DNA of 64,000 nucleotides from Planctomycetota bacterium. GTDB taxonomy: Bacteria > Planctomycetota > UBA1135 > JADKAF01. The position numbers and the translations under genes were made by a program. Where the stretch lies: the NCBI GenBank assembly GCA_016793245.1, contig JAEUHW010000165.1:1-64000 (forward strand). The letters are read 5' to 3'. The notes beneath the pieces were generated by a model, which saw only the letters and a program-made list of their open reading frames with translations, did no database searches and was not told where the DNA came from. Below, piece by piece: positions 11,454-19,305 of this stretch; position 1 is the stretch's first letter; each line of letters opens with the position of its first letter.

Positions 11454-11675
11454 TCAGCGAAGCTGCGTCAGGATCTGATCGTGCTCGGGGAATTCGTCGT
11501 CCATCGCGCGCTTGTCCCAGAGCTTCTTGCCGTCGACGGTGACGATGAAGTCACCGCGGCCGCCCGGCTGGAGCTGGAGCTCGGCGGTGGGATGCGCCTT
11601 CTGGATGGCCGCGCCCAAACTGGACGCGCGGGGTTTGTAGTTTCAAGCCGTGCAGTATTCGATGCGGACCTTCAT
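11454..11675 (-). CDS. SelW/Rdx-family selenoprotein (TGA read as selenocysteine at codon 11)
   Basis: This 73-residue thioredoxin-fold Rdx protein has the redox motif C8-T-A-U11, where U is an in-frame TGA at 11643-11645. The reading continues without another stop to TGA at 11454-11456. The flanks IEYCTA and NYKPRASSLGAAIQ, then GDFIVTVDGKKLWDKR, match the SelW-like family, whose cysteine homologues carry CxxC at this exact position. A good ribosome site (GGGAGG) lies 7 bases before the ATG. Immediately 3' of the TGA is a hairpin with the features of a bacterial SECIS (separate entry). The expected role is a small thiol/selenol oxidoreductase. Translation needs SelA, SelB and tRNA-Sec, none of which is in the window. 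Standard callers would truncate or miss this gene. Confidence is high from the coincidence of motif, frame and hairpin. Confidence 0.9.
11609..11643 (-). promoter_or_regulatory. Bacterial-type SECIS hairpin
   Basis: Counting from the base after the TGA, bases 12-17 (CCGCGC) pair with 29-34 (GCGCGG). G18 and U19 are bulged, C20-C21 pair with G27-G28, and the apical loop is AGUUU. The loop guanine-uridine falls at bases 23-24 after UGA. A bulged U plus an apical GU at this distance is the known recognition pattern for SelB in bacterial SECIS elements. Confidence 0.8.
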
Positions 11676-11712
11676 CGCGGTTCCTCCCGGAAGCAGTGGG
11701 GCTTGTGAGCTA

Positions 11713-11769
11713 GAGTCCTTGGGCCTCGAAAGTCGTACTACTTGGTTCAAGTTTCCCACCCAAGGACTC
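11713..11769. repeat. Long-loop inverted repeat upstream of selW
   Basis: GAGTCCTTGGG (11713-11723) and CCCAAGGACTC (11759-11769) are perfect 11-base complements separated by 35 bases. It lies 38 bases upstream of the selW start, between that gene and a tandem hairpin array. It could be a regulatory structure or the ends of a small inserted element. Confidence 0.6.
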
Positions 11770-11770
11770 G

Positions 11771-11910
11771 TGCCTCAACGGCGTCAGCCGTTGAGCCAGC
11801 GAACGTGCCTCAACGGCGTCAGCCGTTGAGCCAGCGAACGTGCCTCAGCGGCGCCAGCCGTTGAGGCAGCCAACGTGCCTCAACGGCGTCAGCCGTTGAG
11901 CCAGCCAAAC
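11771..11910. repeat. Four tandem 35-bp units, each a perfect or near-perfect hairpin
   Basis: Units start at 11771, 11806, 11841 and 11876. Each contains a 9-bp stem CTCAACGGC with GCCGTTGAG around the loop GTCA. Unit 3 has one stem change (A to G, keeping a G-U pair) and the loop GCCA. The array lies upstream of selW and downstream of the DUF1080 gene. A similar GTCA-loop hairpin sits at the centre of the palindromic element at 24.3 kb. Confidence 0.9.
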
Positions 11911-11913
11911 ATG

Positions 11914-11942
11914 CTAGCGGGGCTGGTGCGAAGCCCCGCTAG
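11914..11942 (-). terminator. Probable terminator of the DUF1080/cytochrome gene
   Basis: An 11-bp perfect stem (CTAGCGGGGCT with AGCCCCGCTAG, 7-base loop) lies 32 bases past the stop of the minus-strand gene. Only a short TTT follows on that strand, so this is a moderate call. Confidence 0.6.
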
Positions 11943-11973
11943 AACGAGATCGGCGCGAGTTCCAGGGAGGAAC

Positions 11974-14900
11974 TCAGCGCTTGAAGGCGGGTGCCGCGGG
12001 ATCGCCGCCGCTCTCCATGTAGGCGAGGAGATCGAGGATCTCTTCGGCGCTCAGCACGTCGAGCAGGCCGTTCGGCATCGGCGAGACGTTGGAGGGCTTG
12101 CGCTCCACGATGTCCTTCTTGGCGATCTTCTCGCTGCGCGGATCGAGCGGGTGGGTCTTCAGCTCGAGCGTGGTCGCGTCCTCGGCGACGACGCGGCCGA
12201 CGAAGACTTCGTCCCAGCTCGTGACCAGCATCTCGTTCTGGTACTGATCCGAGATCACCTTGCTCGGCTCGAGCAGGGCATCCAGCAAGTCGCGGCGCGA
12301 GAAGCGCCCGCCGACGTTGCCGAGCGTTGGACCCGTCGAGCCGCCGCGGTCGCCGAAGCGATGGCAGGCGAGGCACTGGAGCTCGACGAAAGCGGCGCGC
12401 CCGCTCTCGAAGTTCCTTCCGCTGCCGACGGCCTCGAGCTGTGGCAGGAGATCGGCGACGCGCCAGGACTTCACGAACTTGCGTACGCGCGCGGGCGCCG
12501 CGGCATCGGCGGGGGGCGGGGGCGGCTGCAGCACGTCGACCAGCGCCAGCTTCTCGTCGGCGGAGAGCTTCGCTTCGGCGTCCTTCCGGATCTGCTCGAG
12601 GAAGAGCTCGAAGCTCATGCCGCCCTTGAAGCGCTTCGGCGCGAAGCCGAGCCACGAGAAGTACGCCGTGCGCAGCGGCAGGTTCCAGCCGCGCTCGGCG
12701 CTCCGCAGCGTGAAGATGTAGTGGAGCTGCTCTTCCTGCGAGGGGAGCTGCTCCACGAGCGCCAGCGCTTTCGCGACGACGGCGGGGTGCTGGAGATAGA
12801 CCAGCATCGCGGCGAGATCGCGATCGACGAGCTGGCGGCCCGTCGGGAAGAGCGGGTTCAAGCGCTTGCCGAGCGCTTGCTTCTGCGCTTCGGTCGGCGG
12901 CGTCAAGCGCACGAAGGCGAGCGCATGGATGCGCAGCCAGGAGATGAGCTCGGCGTCTCCGAGGGCGGCGGGATCGATCTCGGCCAAGCGCGCGAGCAGC
13001 GTCGGCTGGTCTTCCGCCGCGCCGCAGCGCGCGAGCGCCAGCAGCGCCTCGAAGCGCGCGCGCGGGCGCTGCTCGGCGAGGGCGCGCGCCTTCCAGCTCG
13101 CGGCGGGGCGATGTTCGAGAACGACGCGCGCGGCCCAGCGCAGGAAGCGATCGTCGGCGTCGAGGGCCGGCCACGCCTTCTCGAGGGCGGCGACATCGTC
13201 CTTGCCGTGCAGCGCTTCCAAGGCGCGCCGCTCCGCGCGTGCGCTCTTCCCGCTCTCCGCTCCCGCGATCGGCGCGAAGTCGGGCACGAACGCCTTCACG
13301 CGGTAGAGCCCCGACTGGATCCGACGCCCGCCGATCGCGAAGTAGAAGTGTCCGTCCTGGCCGATCGCCATGTCGGTCACCGCGAGCGGTCGGCCCTGCA
13401 CGAAGACTTCCGAGGTCGCGGTGAAACCAGCGCCTTCGGGCTTCGGCCAGACGGCGTGGATGCGACCGAAGGTCCAGTCGGCGACGAAGAGTGCCTCGCG
13501 GTAGCGGCGCGGGAAGCGAGCCTGCGTGCCGAAGACGACGCCGGTCGGCGAGCCTTCGCCGAGGTCGATCACGGAAGGCAGGCTGTCGGGCCAGGTTTGC
13601 GGCCACTTGCCCGTGCCGTAGCGCCAACCGTACTCCGAGGCCGAGGTGTGGTGCAGCACGCGCGTCGGGCGATACCACGGCGTGCCGATGTCCCACTCCA
13701 TGTCGGAGTCGAAGCCGAAGAGCTCGCCCTCGGGAGAGAACGCGACGTCGTAGGTGTTGCGCATCCCGGCGCAGAAGAGCTCCCACGGCCCGCCGGCGGG
13801 ATCGAAGCGCGCGATCCAACCGCCCGGCGCCATGACGCCGGTCGCGTGGCCGCGACCGTCGGGGTTTCGCGGCAGCAGCAGGTCTTCCTGGTAGTTCCGG
13901 TGCGGCGAGTTCGGCGCGCACTCGGGCGGGATCTGCGTGTGATTGCCGGCGAGCACGTAGATCTTGCCGTCGGGGCCCAACGCCAGAGCATGCGGTCCGT
14001 GCTCGCCGTCGCCGTCGAGCTTCTTCAAGAGCTCGACCTCCTCGTAGTGATCGTCCTTGTCCTTGTCGCGCAAGCGATAGACGCCGGAGCCTTGCGCCGC
14101 GCCGCCGTTCACGCAGACGTAGAAGTCGTCGCCGACGAAGAGCATCCCCTGTGCCTCGCCGATCGCGATCGCGAGCTTCTCGATCGCGATCTTCTCACCA
14201 TCGCCGAGCCCGCTGACGCGATAGAGCGAGCCGTACTGATCGCTGGCGATCAAGCGGCCCTTCGGATCCACGACCAACGAGACCCACGAGCCCTGCTCGC
14301 GCGGCACGGAGTAGAGCCGCTCCACGGCGAAGCCCGGCGGAACCTGGATCGCCTCGGCCGGTGTGGCTTGGTTCGGATCTGGCGCGACCGCGGAGCGCTT
14401 CAAGTGCTTCAGGCGCAGCTCCTTGAAGTGCACCTCCATCGGCGGCCCGGTGTGGAGCTGCAGCGCGAGGATCCCTTCGCGCGCGGCATGCGTCGACTGC
14501 TCGTCGATCAAGCGCGCGATCATGACCCCGTTCACCGTGTGCGTCAGGACCTCGCCTTCGGCGCGCACGACGTAGTGGTTCCAGTCCTTGTCCTTGATCT
14601 GCGCTTGCAGGAACTCCGGCTTCGCGAAGCGATCCTCGACGATGTTGCTGCCGCGCTCCGAGCGGCGCACGACCTCGCCGCGCGACACCATGATCCCGCG
14701 GCCACCTTCCTCGTAGACGATGCCGGTGTAGTTCGTGCCCGCTTCGATGTCGGCCTGGTAGCCCGTGACGCGCCACTCCGGATGGAGCTTCGAGCGGTAC
14801 TGCACGCCCGAGTTCCCCGACAGGATGCGGTAGGAGAAGCGCAGCTCGAAGTCGCCGACCCAGCCCGCGGTCCAGACCAGGAAGGTGTTCTTCGGGATCG

Positions 14901-15117
14901 GGTTCTCGGCGGTGGTGCGCCCGATGATGAGGCCGTTCGAGGCGCTCCAGAGGCGCAGGTCGCCGTCCCAGCCGGTCAACGTCTGGCCGTCGAAGAGGGG
15001 CGCGAATCCTTCTTCGTCGTCAGCCGGTGCGGGGGCTTGCCCGCGCGCGATGTCGGGAGCGGCGAAGAGGATCGCCAGGAGGAGGAGACGCGCGGCGGCG
15101 AAGGGGGATCCGAGCAT
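11974..15117 (-). CDS. Secreted DUF1080 + membrane-bound-dehydrogenase-like + cytochrome c fusion
   Basis: This 1047-residue exported protein has a signal peptide at residues 1 to about 27. Next comes a DUF1080 (3-keto-disaccharide hydrolase/LamG-like) domain at about 33-230, marked by APLFDGQTLTGWDGD, SGVQYRS and NHYVVRAEGE. From about 250 to 600 is a PVC-type dehydrogenase beta-propeller with GWIARFDPAGG and MRNTYDVAFSPEGELFG. An alpha-helical HEAT-like stretch follows, then a C-terminal cytochrome c domain with the haem motif C915-L-A-C918-H919 and the typical GPTLGNVGGRFSRRDLLDALLEPSKVI (given here in parts: GPTLGNVGGRF, then DLLDALLEPSKVI). This layout is characteristic of Planctomycetes and Verrucomicrobia. 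Periplasmic carbohydrate oxidation is the usual proposal but is unproven. A terminator-like hairpin follows. Confidence 0.9.
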   Translation of the reverse strand: MLGSPFAAARLLLLAILFAAPDIARGQAPAPADDEEGFAPLFDGQTLTGWDGDLRLWSASNGLIIGRTTAENPIPKNTFLVWTAGWVGDFELRFSYRILSGNSGVQYRSKLHPEWRVTGYQADIEAGTNYTGIVYEEGGRGIMVSRGEVVRRSERGSNIVEDRFAKPEFLQAQIKDKDWNHYVVRAEGEVLTHTVNGVMIARLIDEQSTHAAREGILALQLHTGPPMEVHFKELRLKHLKRSAVAPDPNQATPAEAIQVPPGFAVERLYSVPREQGSWVSLVVDPKGRLIASDQYGSLYRVSGLGDGEKIAIEKLAIAIGEAQGMLFVGDDFYVCVNGGAAQGSGVYRLRDKDKDDHYEEVELLKKLDGDGEHGPHALALGPDGKIYVLAGNHTQIPPECAPNSPHRNYQEDLLLPRNPDGRGHATGVMAPGGWIARFDPAGGPWELFCAGMRNTYDVAFSPEGELFGFDSDMEWDIGTPWYRPTRVLHHTSASEYGWRYGTGKWPQTWPDSLPSVIDLGEGSPTGVVFGTQARFPRRYREALFVADWTFGRIHAVWPKPEGAGFTATSEVFVQGRPLAVTDMAIGQDGHFYFAIGGRRIQSGLYRVKAFVPDFAPIAGAESGKSARAERRALEALHGKDDVAALEKAWPALDADDRFLRWAARVVLEHRPAASWKARALAEQRPRARFEALLALARCGAAEDQPTLLARLAEIDPAALGDAELISWLRIHALAFVRLTPPTEAQKQALGKRLNPLFPTGRQLVDRDLAAMLVYLQHPAVVAKALALVEQLPSQEEQLHYIFTLRSAERGWNLPLRTAYFSWLGFAPKRFKGGMSFELFLEQIRKDAEAKLSADEKLALVDVLQPPPPPADAAAPARVRKFVKSWRVADLLPQLEAVGSGRNFESGRAAFVELQCLACHRFGDRGGSTGPTLGNVGGRFSRRDLLDALLEPSKVISDQYQNEMLVTSWDEVFVGRVVAEDATTLELKTHPLDPRSEKIAKKDIVERKPSNVSPMPNGLLDVLSAEEILDLLAYMESGGDPAAPAFKR

Positions 15118-15232
15118 GGGGACGCGAGGCCTCTTCTACGGAACGGAATCGACGCGCGGATCATGCGGATCGAGAGGACCGGCGTCGAGAGATCGCAGGG
15201 CGAATCCCCGCTGCGATCCGTGCGGGTCGCGC

Positions 15233-16369
15233 TCAGATCAGCGCGAGAGGCTCGAAGCAACCGATCGCGCCGCGCCGCCGCTGCTCGTCGAGCTTCAGAG
15301 CCTGCAGCGCGAACGACGTCACCCAGAAGTTGGCATGGCGTGGGTGCCGATCGCGGGCGTGGAAGGTGAAGGCTCCCGCCAGCTCCTCTGCGTCCGCGCC
15401 GAGCTGATGAGAGAGCAAGCGCGCTCGCAGCAGTTCCGTCGCGCCCGCGAGGGGCGGCGCGATCTCTCCGAAGAGCAGGCCGAGACGCAGCGCTTGCGCG
15501 CGCACGTCGCCGCGGACGTGACCCTTGACTCTTCCATCGGCCGATCCCGAGCGCTCGAAGCTCTCCAGCTCCGCGAGCATCCAGCGCAAGCCGCGCGCGG
15601 CGGCCACGGCGAAGCGCGGCTCGTCCAGGACATGCGCTCCGACCCAGAGCCCTTCGATCGCGTAGGCCTGAGCATGCAGCTCGGTGCCGTCGCCCTGCGG
15701 ATCGGTGAAGAAGCGGCCATCGTCGCATTGGAAGAGGCGGCAGCGTTCGAGCAAGGCCTGTGCGCGTTGTCCGTCTCGCGTACGACCCAGCGCGCGCATC
15801 GAGGCGAGAAGTCCGAGCGCCACCTTGGCCAAGTGCGGTCCCGCGTGCCGAGACCAACGCGTGGCGGCCGGGCGCTGCAACGGCGCGCGCCAGAGCTCCG
15901 CAGCCCAGAGCTCCTCGCGATCCAGACGCGGCTCCATCCATTCGACGACGCGCTCCGCGAGCGCGCGCGCACCGGGGGCGCCGCGCGCGCCATGCTGTCG
16001 CAGGAGCCCGTGCAGGATGATGCCGGCGTCGAAGAGATAGGCGTGATCGGCGCGTTCGTCGTTCCAATCCGAGCGCAGCGGTACCACCCCGGGGAAGGCA
16101 CCGTGGCGCTCGTGCAAGTTCGCGAGCCACGCGATCGCGCGATCGGAGGCGCGCTGCTCCGCGGGGTCCGGCTCGAGCTCGTGGAGCCAGGCCCAGAGCG
16201 AAAGCGCATAGCCGGTGATCTCTGGATAGGCGAAGGGCGCTCCGCTCGCGCCTTCTTCGCGGAAGCCGATGCAGGCACCCGCGTGTTCGTGATCTTCGTC
16301 GACGATGCGCGCCATCGGACCCGCGATCCATGTGCGAGCTTCGGCGAGCGTCGGCGACAGCGGGCTCAT
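15233..16369 (-). CDS. Probable alpha/alpha-toroid protein of glycan metabolism
   Basis: This 378-residue soluble protein starts at the ATG 5 bases after the epimerase stop, with the ribosome site GAGGTGA inside the epimerase 3' end. Serial helical pairs contain EITGYALSLWAWLHE, AYLFDAGIILHGLL, HLAKVALGLLASM, HAQAYAIEGLWVGAHV and HANFWVTSFALQALKL. That periodic pattern of helices with aromatic and acidic inner residues is typical of (alpha/alpha)6 toroids such as six-hairpin glycosidases and related polysaccharide-locus proteins. I cannot name the family or the catalytic acids with certainty. Coupling to the UDP-GlcNAc epimerase suggests a role in surface polysaccharide or cell-wall sugar metabolism. 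Confidence 0.65.
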   Translation of the reverse strand: MSPLSPTLAEARTWIAGPMARIVDEDHEHAGACIGFREEGASGAPFAYPEITGYALSLWAWLHELEPDPAEQRASDRAIAWLANLHERHGAFPGVVPLRSDWNDERADHAYLFDAGIILHGLLRQHGARGAPGARALAERVVEWMEPRLDREELWAAELWRAPLQRPAATRWSRHAGPHLAKVALGLLASMRALGRTRDGQRAQALLERCRLFQCDDGRFFTDPQGDGTELHAQAYAIEGLWVGAHVLDEPRFAVAAARGLRWMLAELESFERSGSADGRVKGHVRGDVRAQALRLGLLFGEIAPPLAGATELLRARLLSHQLGADAEELAGAFTFHARDRHPRHANFWVTSFALQALKLDEQRRRGAIGCFEPLALI

Positions 16370-16374
16370 CGGGA

Positions 16375-17568
16375 TCACCTCGCGAACGCGCCGCGGGCCT
16401 CGAGCGCCTCGGCGATGCGCTCTGCGGCGCGGCCGTCGCCGTAGGGATTCCGCTGCGGGCGCATGCGCTGCAAGGCCACGGGGTCGCGCAGCAGTCGATC
16501 GCATGCGCTCGTGATGCTGTGCACCTCGGTTCCCACCAGCTCCGCGATGCGCAAGTCGACGCCCTCGCTCCGCTCGGTGCAGGAGCGGAGCACGAGCACG
16601 GGCTTGCCGAGGCTCGGCGCCTCCTCCTGCAGACCTCCGGAATCGGTGAGCACGAACGTCGCTCGAGCCATGCAGGCCCAGAGCTCCGCCGGCTCGAGCG
16701 GCGCAAGGAGATGCACATTGGCGAGGTCGCCCAGCGCGGCGCGCAGCGGCGCGGCGACCGCGGGGTTGGGGTGCAGCGGGAGGATCCAGCGCGAATCGCG
16801 CGCATGCGCGATTGCCAGCGCGCGCAGCGCCGCCCCGATCGCGCGCAGCGGAAGGCCCCAGCTCTCGCGACGATGCGCCGTAACCAAGACGACGTTCGTT
16901 TGCGGAGCGATGCCGCGGAGGCAGGCCGGCTCCGGCCACGGCGTGGATCGCCGACGCATCCACTCCAACGCATCGATCCCCGTATTGCCCGTGACGGCGA
17001 TCCGCTCCCGCGACAATCCTTCGCGCTCGAGATGCTCGCGGCAACGCTCGGTGGGAGCGCAGAGCAGATCGGAGATGCCGTCGAGCAAGCGCCGGTGCGC
17101 CTCCTCGGGAAATGGCTGATCCAGCCGTCCGCTCCGGAGGCCCGCTTCGACGTGCGCGAACGGGATCCCGCGATGGAAGGAAGCCAATCCTCCGGCGAGT
17201 GCGCTCGTCGTGTCGCCTTGGACGAGCACCCAACGTGGCTCGAGCTCGACGAGCACTTCGTCGAGACGGCTGAGCATCATGGCCGTCGCGCGGGCGAGCG
17301 ACAGCCCATGCTCGAGCGCGGGAAGCTCGTGATCGGGTTGCAGATCGAAGGCCGCGAGCGCTCGCCGCGCGAGCTCCGCGTGCTGACCGGTCGCGACGAT
17401 GTGCACTGCTTCGGCGGGAACGCGACGGCGCAGCTCGTACACCAGCGGTGCGAGCTTGATCGCCTCTGGGCGAGTTCCGAGCACGACGAGCAAACGCGCC
17501 AAGACGAGGGCCGGATCTGGGATGTGGGGCAGAGTCCAGGCGCGACGCGCCCGCAGGTCGGGAACCAT
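16375..17568 (-). CDS. wecB: UDP-N-acetylglucosamine 2-epimerase (non-hydrolysing)
   Basis: This 397-residue cytosolic enzyme interconverts UDP-GlcNAc and UDP-ManNAc for surface glycan synthesis. Two-Rossmann GT-B fold landmarks are GTRPEAIK (31-38), QGDTTSALAG, HVEAGLRSG, VTGNTGIDAL, VTAHRRESWG and the nucleotide-sugar loop DSGGLQEEAPSLGKPVL. Length is normal for the family. The ATG at 17568 is preferred (weak AGGTG 7 bases upstream). A TTG nearer the core and an upstream extension to 17616 are possible alternatives. The gene is divergent from the radical SAM operon and overlaps no neighbour. The downstream toroid protein follows after 5 bases, so the two form an operon. Confidence 0.9.
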   Translation of the reverse strand: MVPDLRARRAWTLPHIPDPALVLARLLVVLGTRPEAIKLAPLVYELRRRVPAEAVHIVATGQHAELARRALAAFDLQPDHELPALEHGLSLARATAMMLSRLDEVLVELEPRWVLVQGDTTSALAGGLASFHRGIPFAHVEAGLRSGRLDQPFPEEAHRRLLDGISDLLCAPTERCREHLEREGLSRERIAVTGNTGIDALEWMRRRSTPWPEPACLRGIAPQTNVVLVTAHRRESWGLPLRAIGAALRALAIAHARDSRWILPLHPNPAVAAPLRAALGDLANVHLLAPLEPAELWACMARATFVLTDSGGLQEEAPSLGKPVLVLRSCTERSEGVDLRIAELVGTEVHSITSACDRLLRDPVALQRMRPQRNPYGDGRAAERIAEALEARGAFAR

Positions 17569-17856
17569 AACGACACCTGCGGCCCGTGCCTCTACGCTCT
17601 CCGACCTCCTCGCCACATCGACACATGCGGGCTAGGCTGGCTCGGGGCGAGTTCTTGCTCGCATCCCATCTGCTGATCGACGTTTTCAGCAGAAAGGCCT
17701 CCAGGCCGGAAACGATGCGTCTAGCGCCCTGTTCGGGCTCTGGCGCGAATCTCGTGCTACGGCAGGAGCGCCCGCGATCGAGCGCTCCTGCTCATGTCTC
17801 CGAGGCCATGACCATGTGTACGCGACGCCGGATCCGGCCCGAATGAATTCTCCCTA

Positions 17857-19305
17857 ATGCTGCAAAACCCGAACGCCACGGACTCCGTGCGCACCTCCGA
17901 TCTCGCCACGGCGCCTCTTCCTCGAACGCTCTGGATCGAGCTGACGTCGAGGTGCCCCTTCGACTGCGTGTTCTGCTCGCGCGCCGCGATGCGGGGCGAT
18001 GGCGAGCACATGGACCTGCGGCTCTTCTCCAAGCTCATCGGCGCGCTCGAGGCACCGGAGGTGCTGCGACTCAACTACTCGGGCGAGTCCACGCATCATC
18101 CGCAGTTCTTCGATGCGCTGCGCATCGCTGCGGCGACGCACGCGACCACGGAGCTCGTCTCGGCGTTCGCGACCTTCCCCCTGGCGCGGATGGAGGACTT
18201 GGTCTCCAGCGGCCTCGATCGGCTCACGATCTCCTTGCACACGCTCGACCCGGCGCAGTGGCGAGCGATCTATGCGCGCGCCAGCGTGGAGGCGTTCTGC
18301 GAGCGAATGGAGGCGCTGTTGGAGGCCAAGCGCAAGCTCGGGAGCGCGAAGCCGAGAATCGACCTCGCGTTCGTCGCGATGCAGCGCAACCTCGACCAGC
18401 TCGAGCGGATCGCCGCGTTCGCGGTCGCGCGCGGCATCGAGGAGCTAGCGGTTCATCCGCTCATCCGGCGCGACGAGATCCGGGAGGCTTTCGCGGACGA
18501 GGTGGAGGAGGGACGCCTGCGTGAGACGTTCCGAGCACAGCTCAACGAGATCGTCGCGCGCACGCGCCGCGACTTCCCTACGCTCACCCTGAGCCTCTCC
18601 ACTCCGGAGCTCGGCGCCGCGCCGGAGCTCGGCGAGACTGCGCAGGCGTCGGCTGCTCCGCTCCCGCAGGGGGCGCATATCGTCTCTTGCGACCAGAGCC
18701 CTTGGGAGACGGCGCATGTCCTCGCGAACGGCGATGTCGTCCCGTGTGAGGTGCAGGATCGCCGCGTGCTCGGGAGGCTCGCGCAGCAGCCGCTCCGCGA
18801 GATCTGGCACGGAGAAGCCTATCGCCGCTTTCGCTCGGCTTGCGCGAGCGGTGCGGATCCGATCTGCAATGCATGCGTCTACAAGCATGTCGTGATGCCG
18901 CGCGAGACGCGCTCGCGTGTCGCGGCAACGGAAGGCGCGGGGAGCGAGATGGTTCGCGGCTGGTTCCCCTTCGACGGCGGCGGTGCCATCTGGGCGCAGC
19001 CCGAGGCCGCGCTCGTGCTGCGCCGAGCCGCGCGACGATCGGACCTGCGCCTTCGCGCGTTGCTGCCGGCGGGTGCGGACGGGCGGAACGCGCTCTCCAT
19101 CACCTGCAATGGCCGCGAGATCGCGCACGTGGAGAATCGAGGCGCCGAGCTCCTCTCGATCGACGCCGTCTTCCGCCTCCCGGAAGGGCCGCTCGGCGAT
19201 GTGGGCTTCCTCCTGCGCACGGCCCGGGCGTTCCGTCCGCCCGGAGGACGAGACGCGCGCCGCCTGGGATTCGCGCTCCTCGAGGCGGAGATCGAGCGGT
19301 CGTGA
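17857..19305 (+). CDS. Radical SAM/SPASM protein with C-terminal beta domain
   Basis: This 482-residue protein has the [4Fe-4S] motif C33-P-F-D-C37-V-F-C40 directly after LWIELTSR. It then has the radical SAM barrel with LNYSGESTHHP and RLTISLHTLDP. A SPASM-type cysteine cluster follows (SCDQSPWE, VVPCEVQDRRVLG, DPICNACVYKHV), which would hold extra Fe-S clusters. Residues from about 350 form a separate beta-rich domain (WFPFDGGGAIWA ... RPPGGRDARRLGFAL) of the kind fused to glycan-locus enzymes. The stop overlaps the next start (GTGA). The chemistry is unknown; context (glycosyltransferases, methyltransferase, divergent wecB) favours modification of a sugar or a peptide in a glycoconjugate pathway. 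Confidence 0.85.
   Translation: MLQNPNATDSVRTSDLATAPLPRTLWIELTSRCPFDCVFCSRAAMRGDGEHMDLRLFSKLIGALEAPEVLRLNYSGESTHHPQFFDALRIAAATHATTELVSAFATFPLARMEDLVSSGLDRLTISLHTLDPAQWRAIYARASVEAFCERMEALLEAKRKLGSAKPRIDLAFVAMQRNLDQLERIAAFAVARGIEELAVHPLIRRDEIREAFADEVEEGRLRETFRAQLNEIVARTRRDFPTLTLSLSTPELGAAPELGETAQASAAPLPQGAHIVSCDQSPWETAHVLANGDVVPCEVQDRRVLGRLAQQPLREIWHGEAYRRFRSACASGADPICNACVYKHVVMPRETRSRVAATEGAGSEMVRGWFPFDGGGAIWAQPEAALVLRRAARRSDLRLRALLPAGADGRNALSITCNGREIAHVENRGAELLSIDAVFRLPEGPLGDVGFLLRTARAFRPPGGRDARRLGFALLEAEIERS

Noticed and set aside
11743..11760. GGTTCAAGTTTCCC resembles the end of a tRNA gene.
   Set aside because: The flanking 5-base stem does not pair, and it lies in the loop of an inverted repeat with no cloverleaf.
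11771..11910. Tandem repeats taken for a CRISPR array.
   Set aside because: The whole 35-bp unit repeats with no unique spacers, and no cas genes are nearby.
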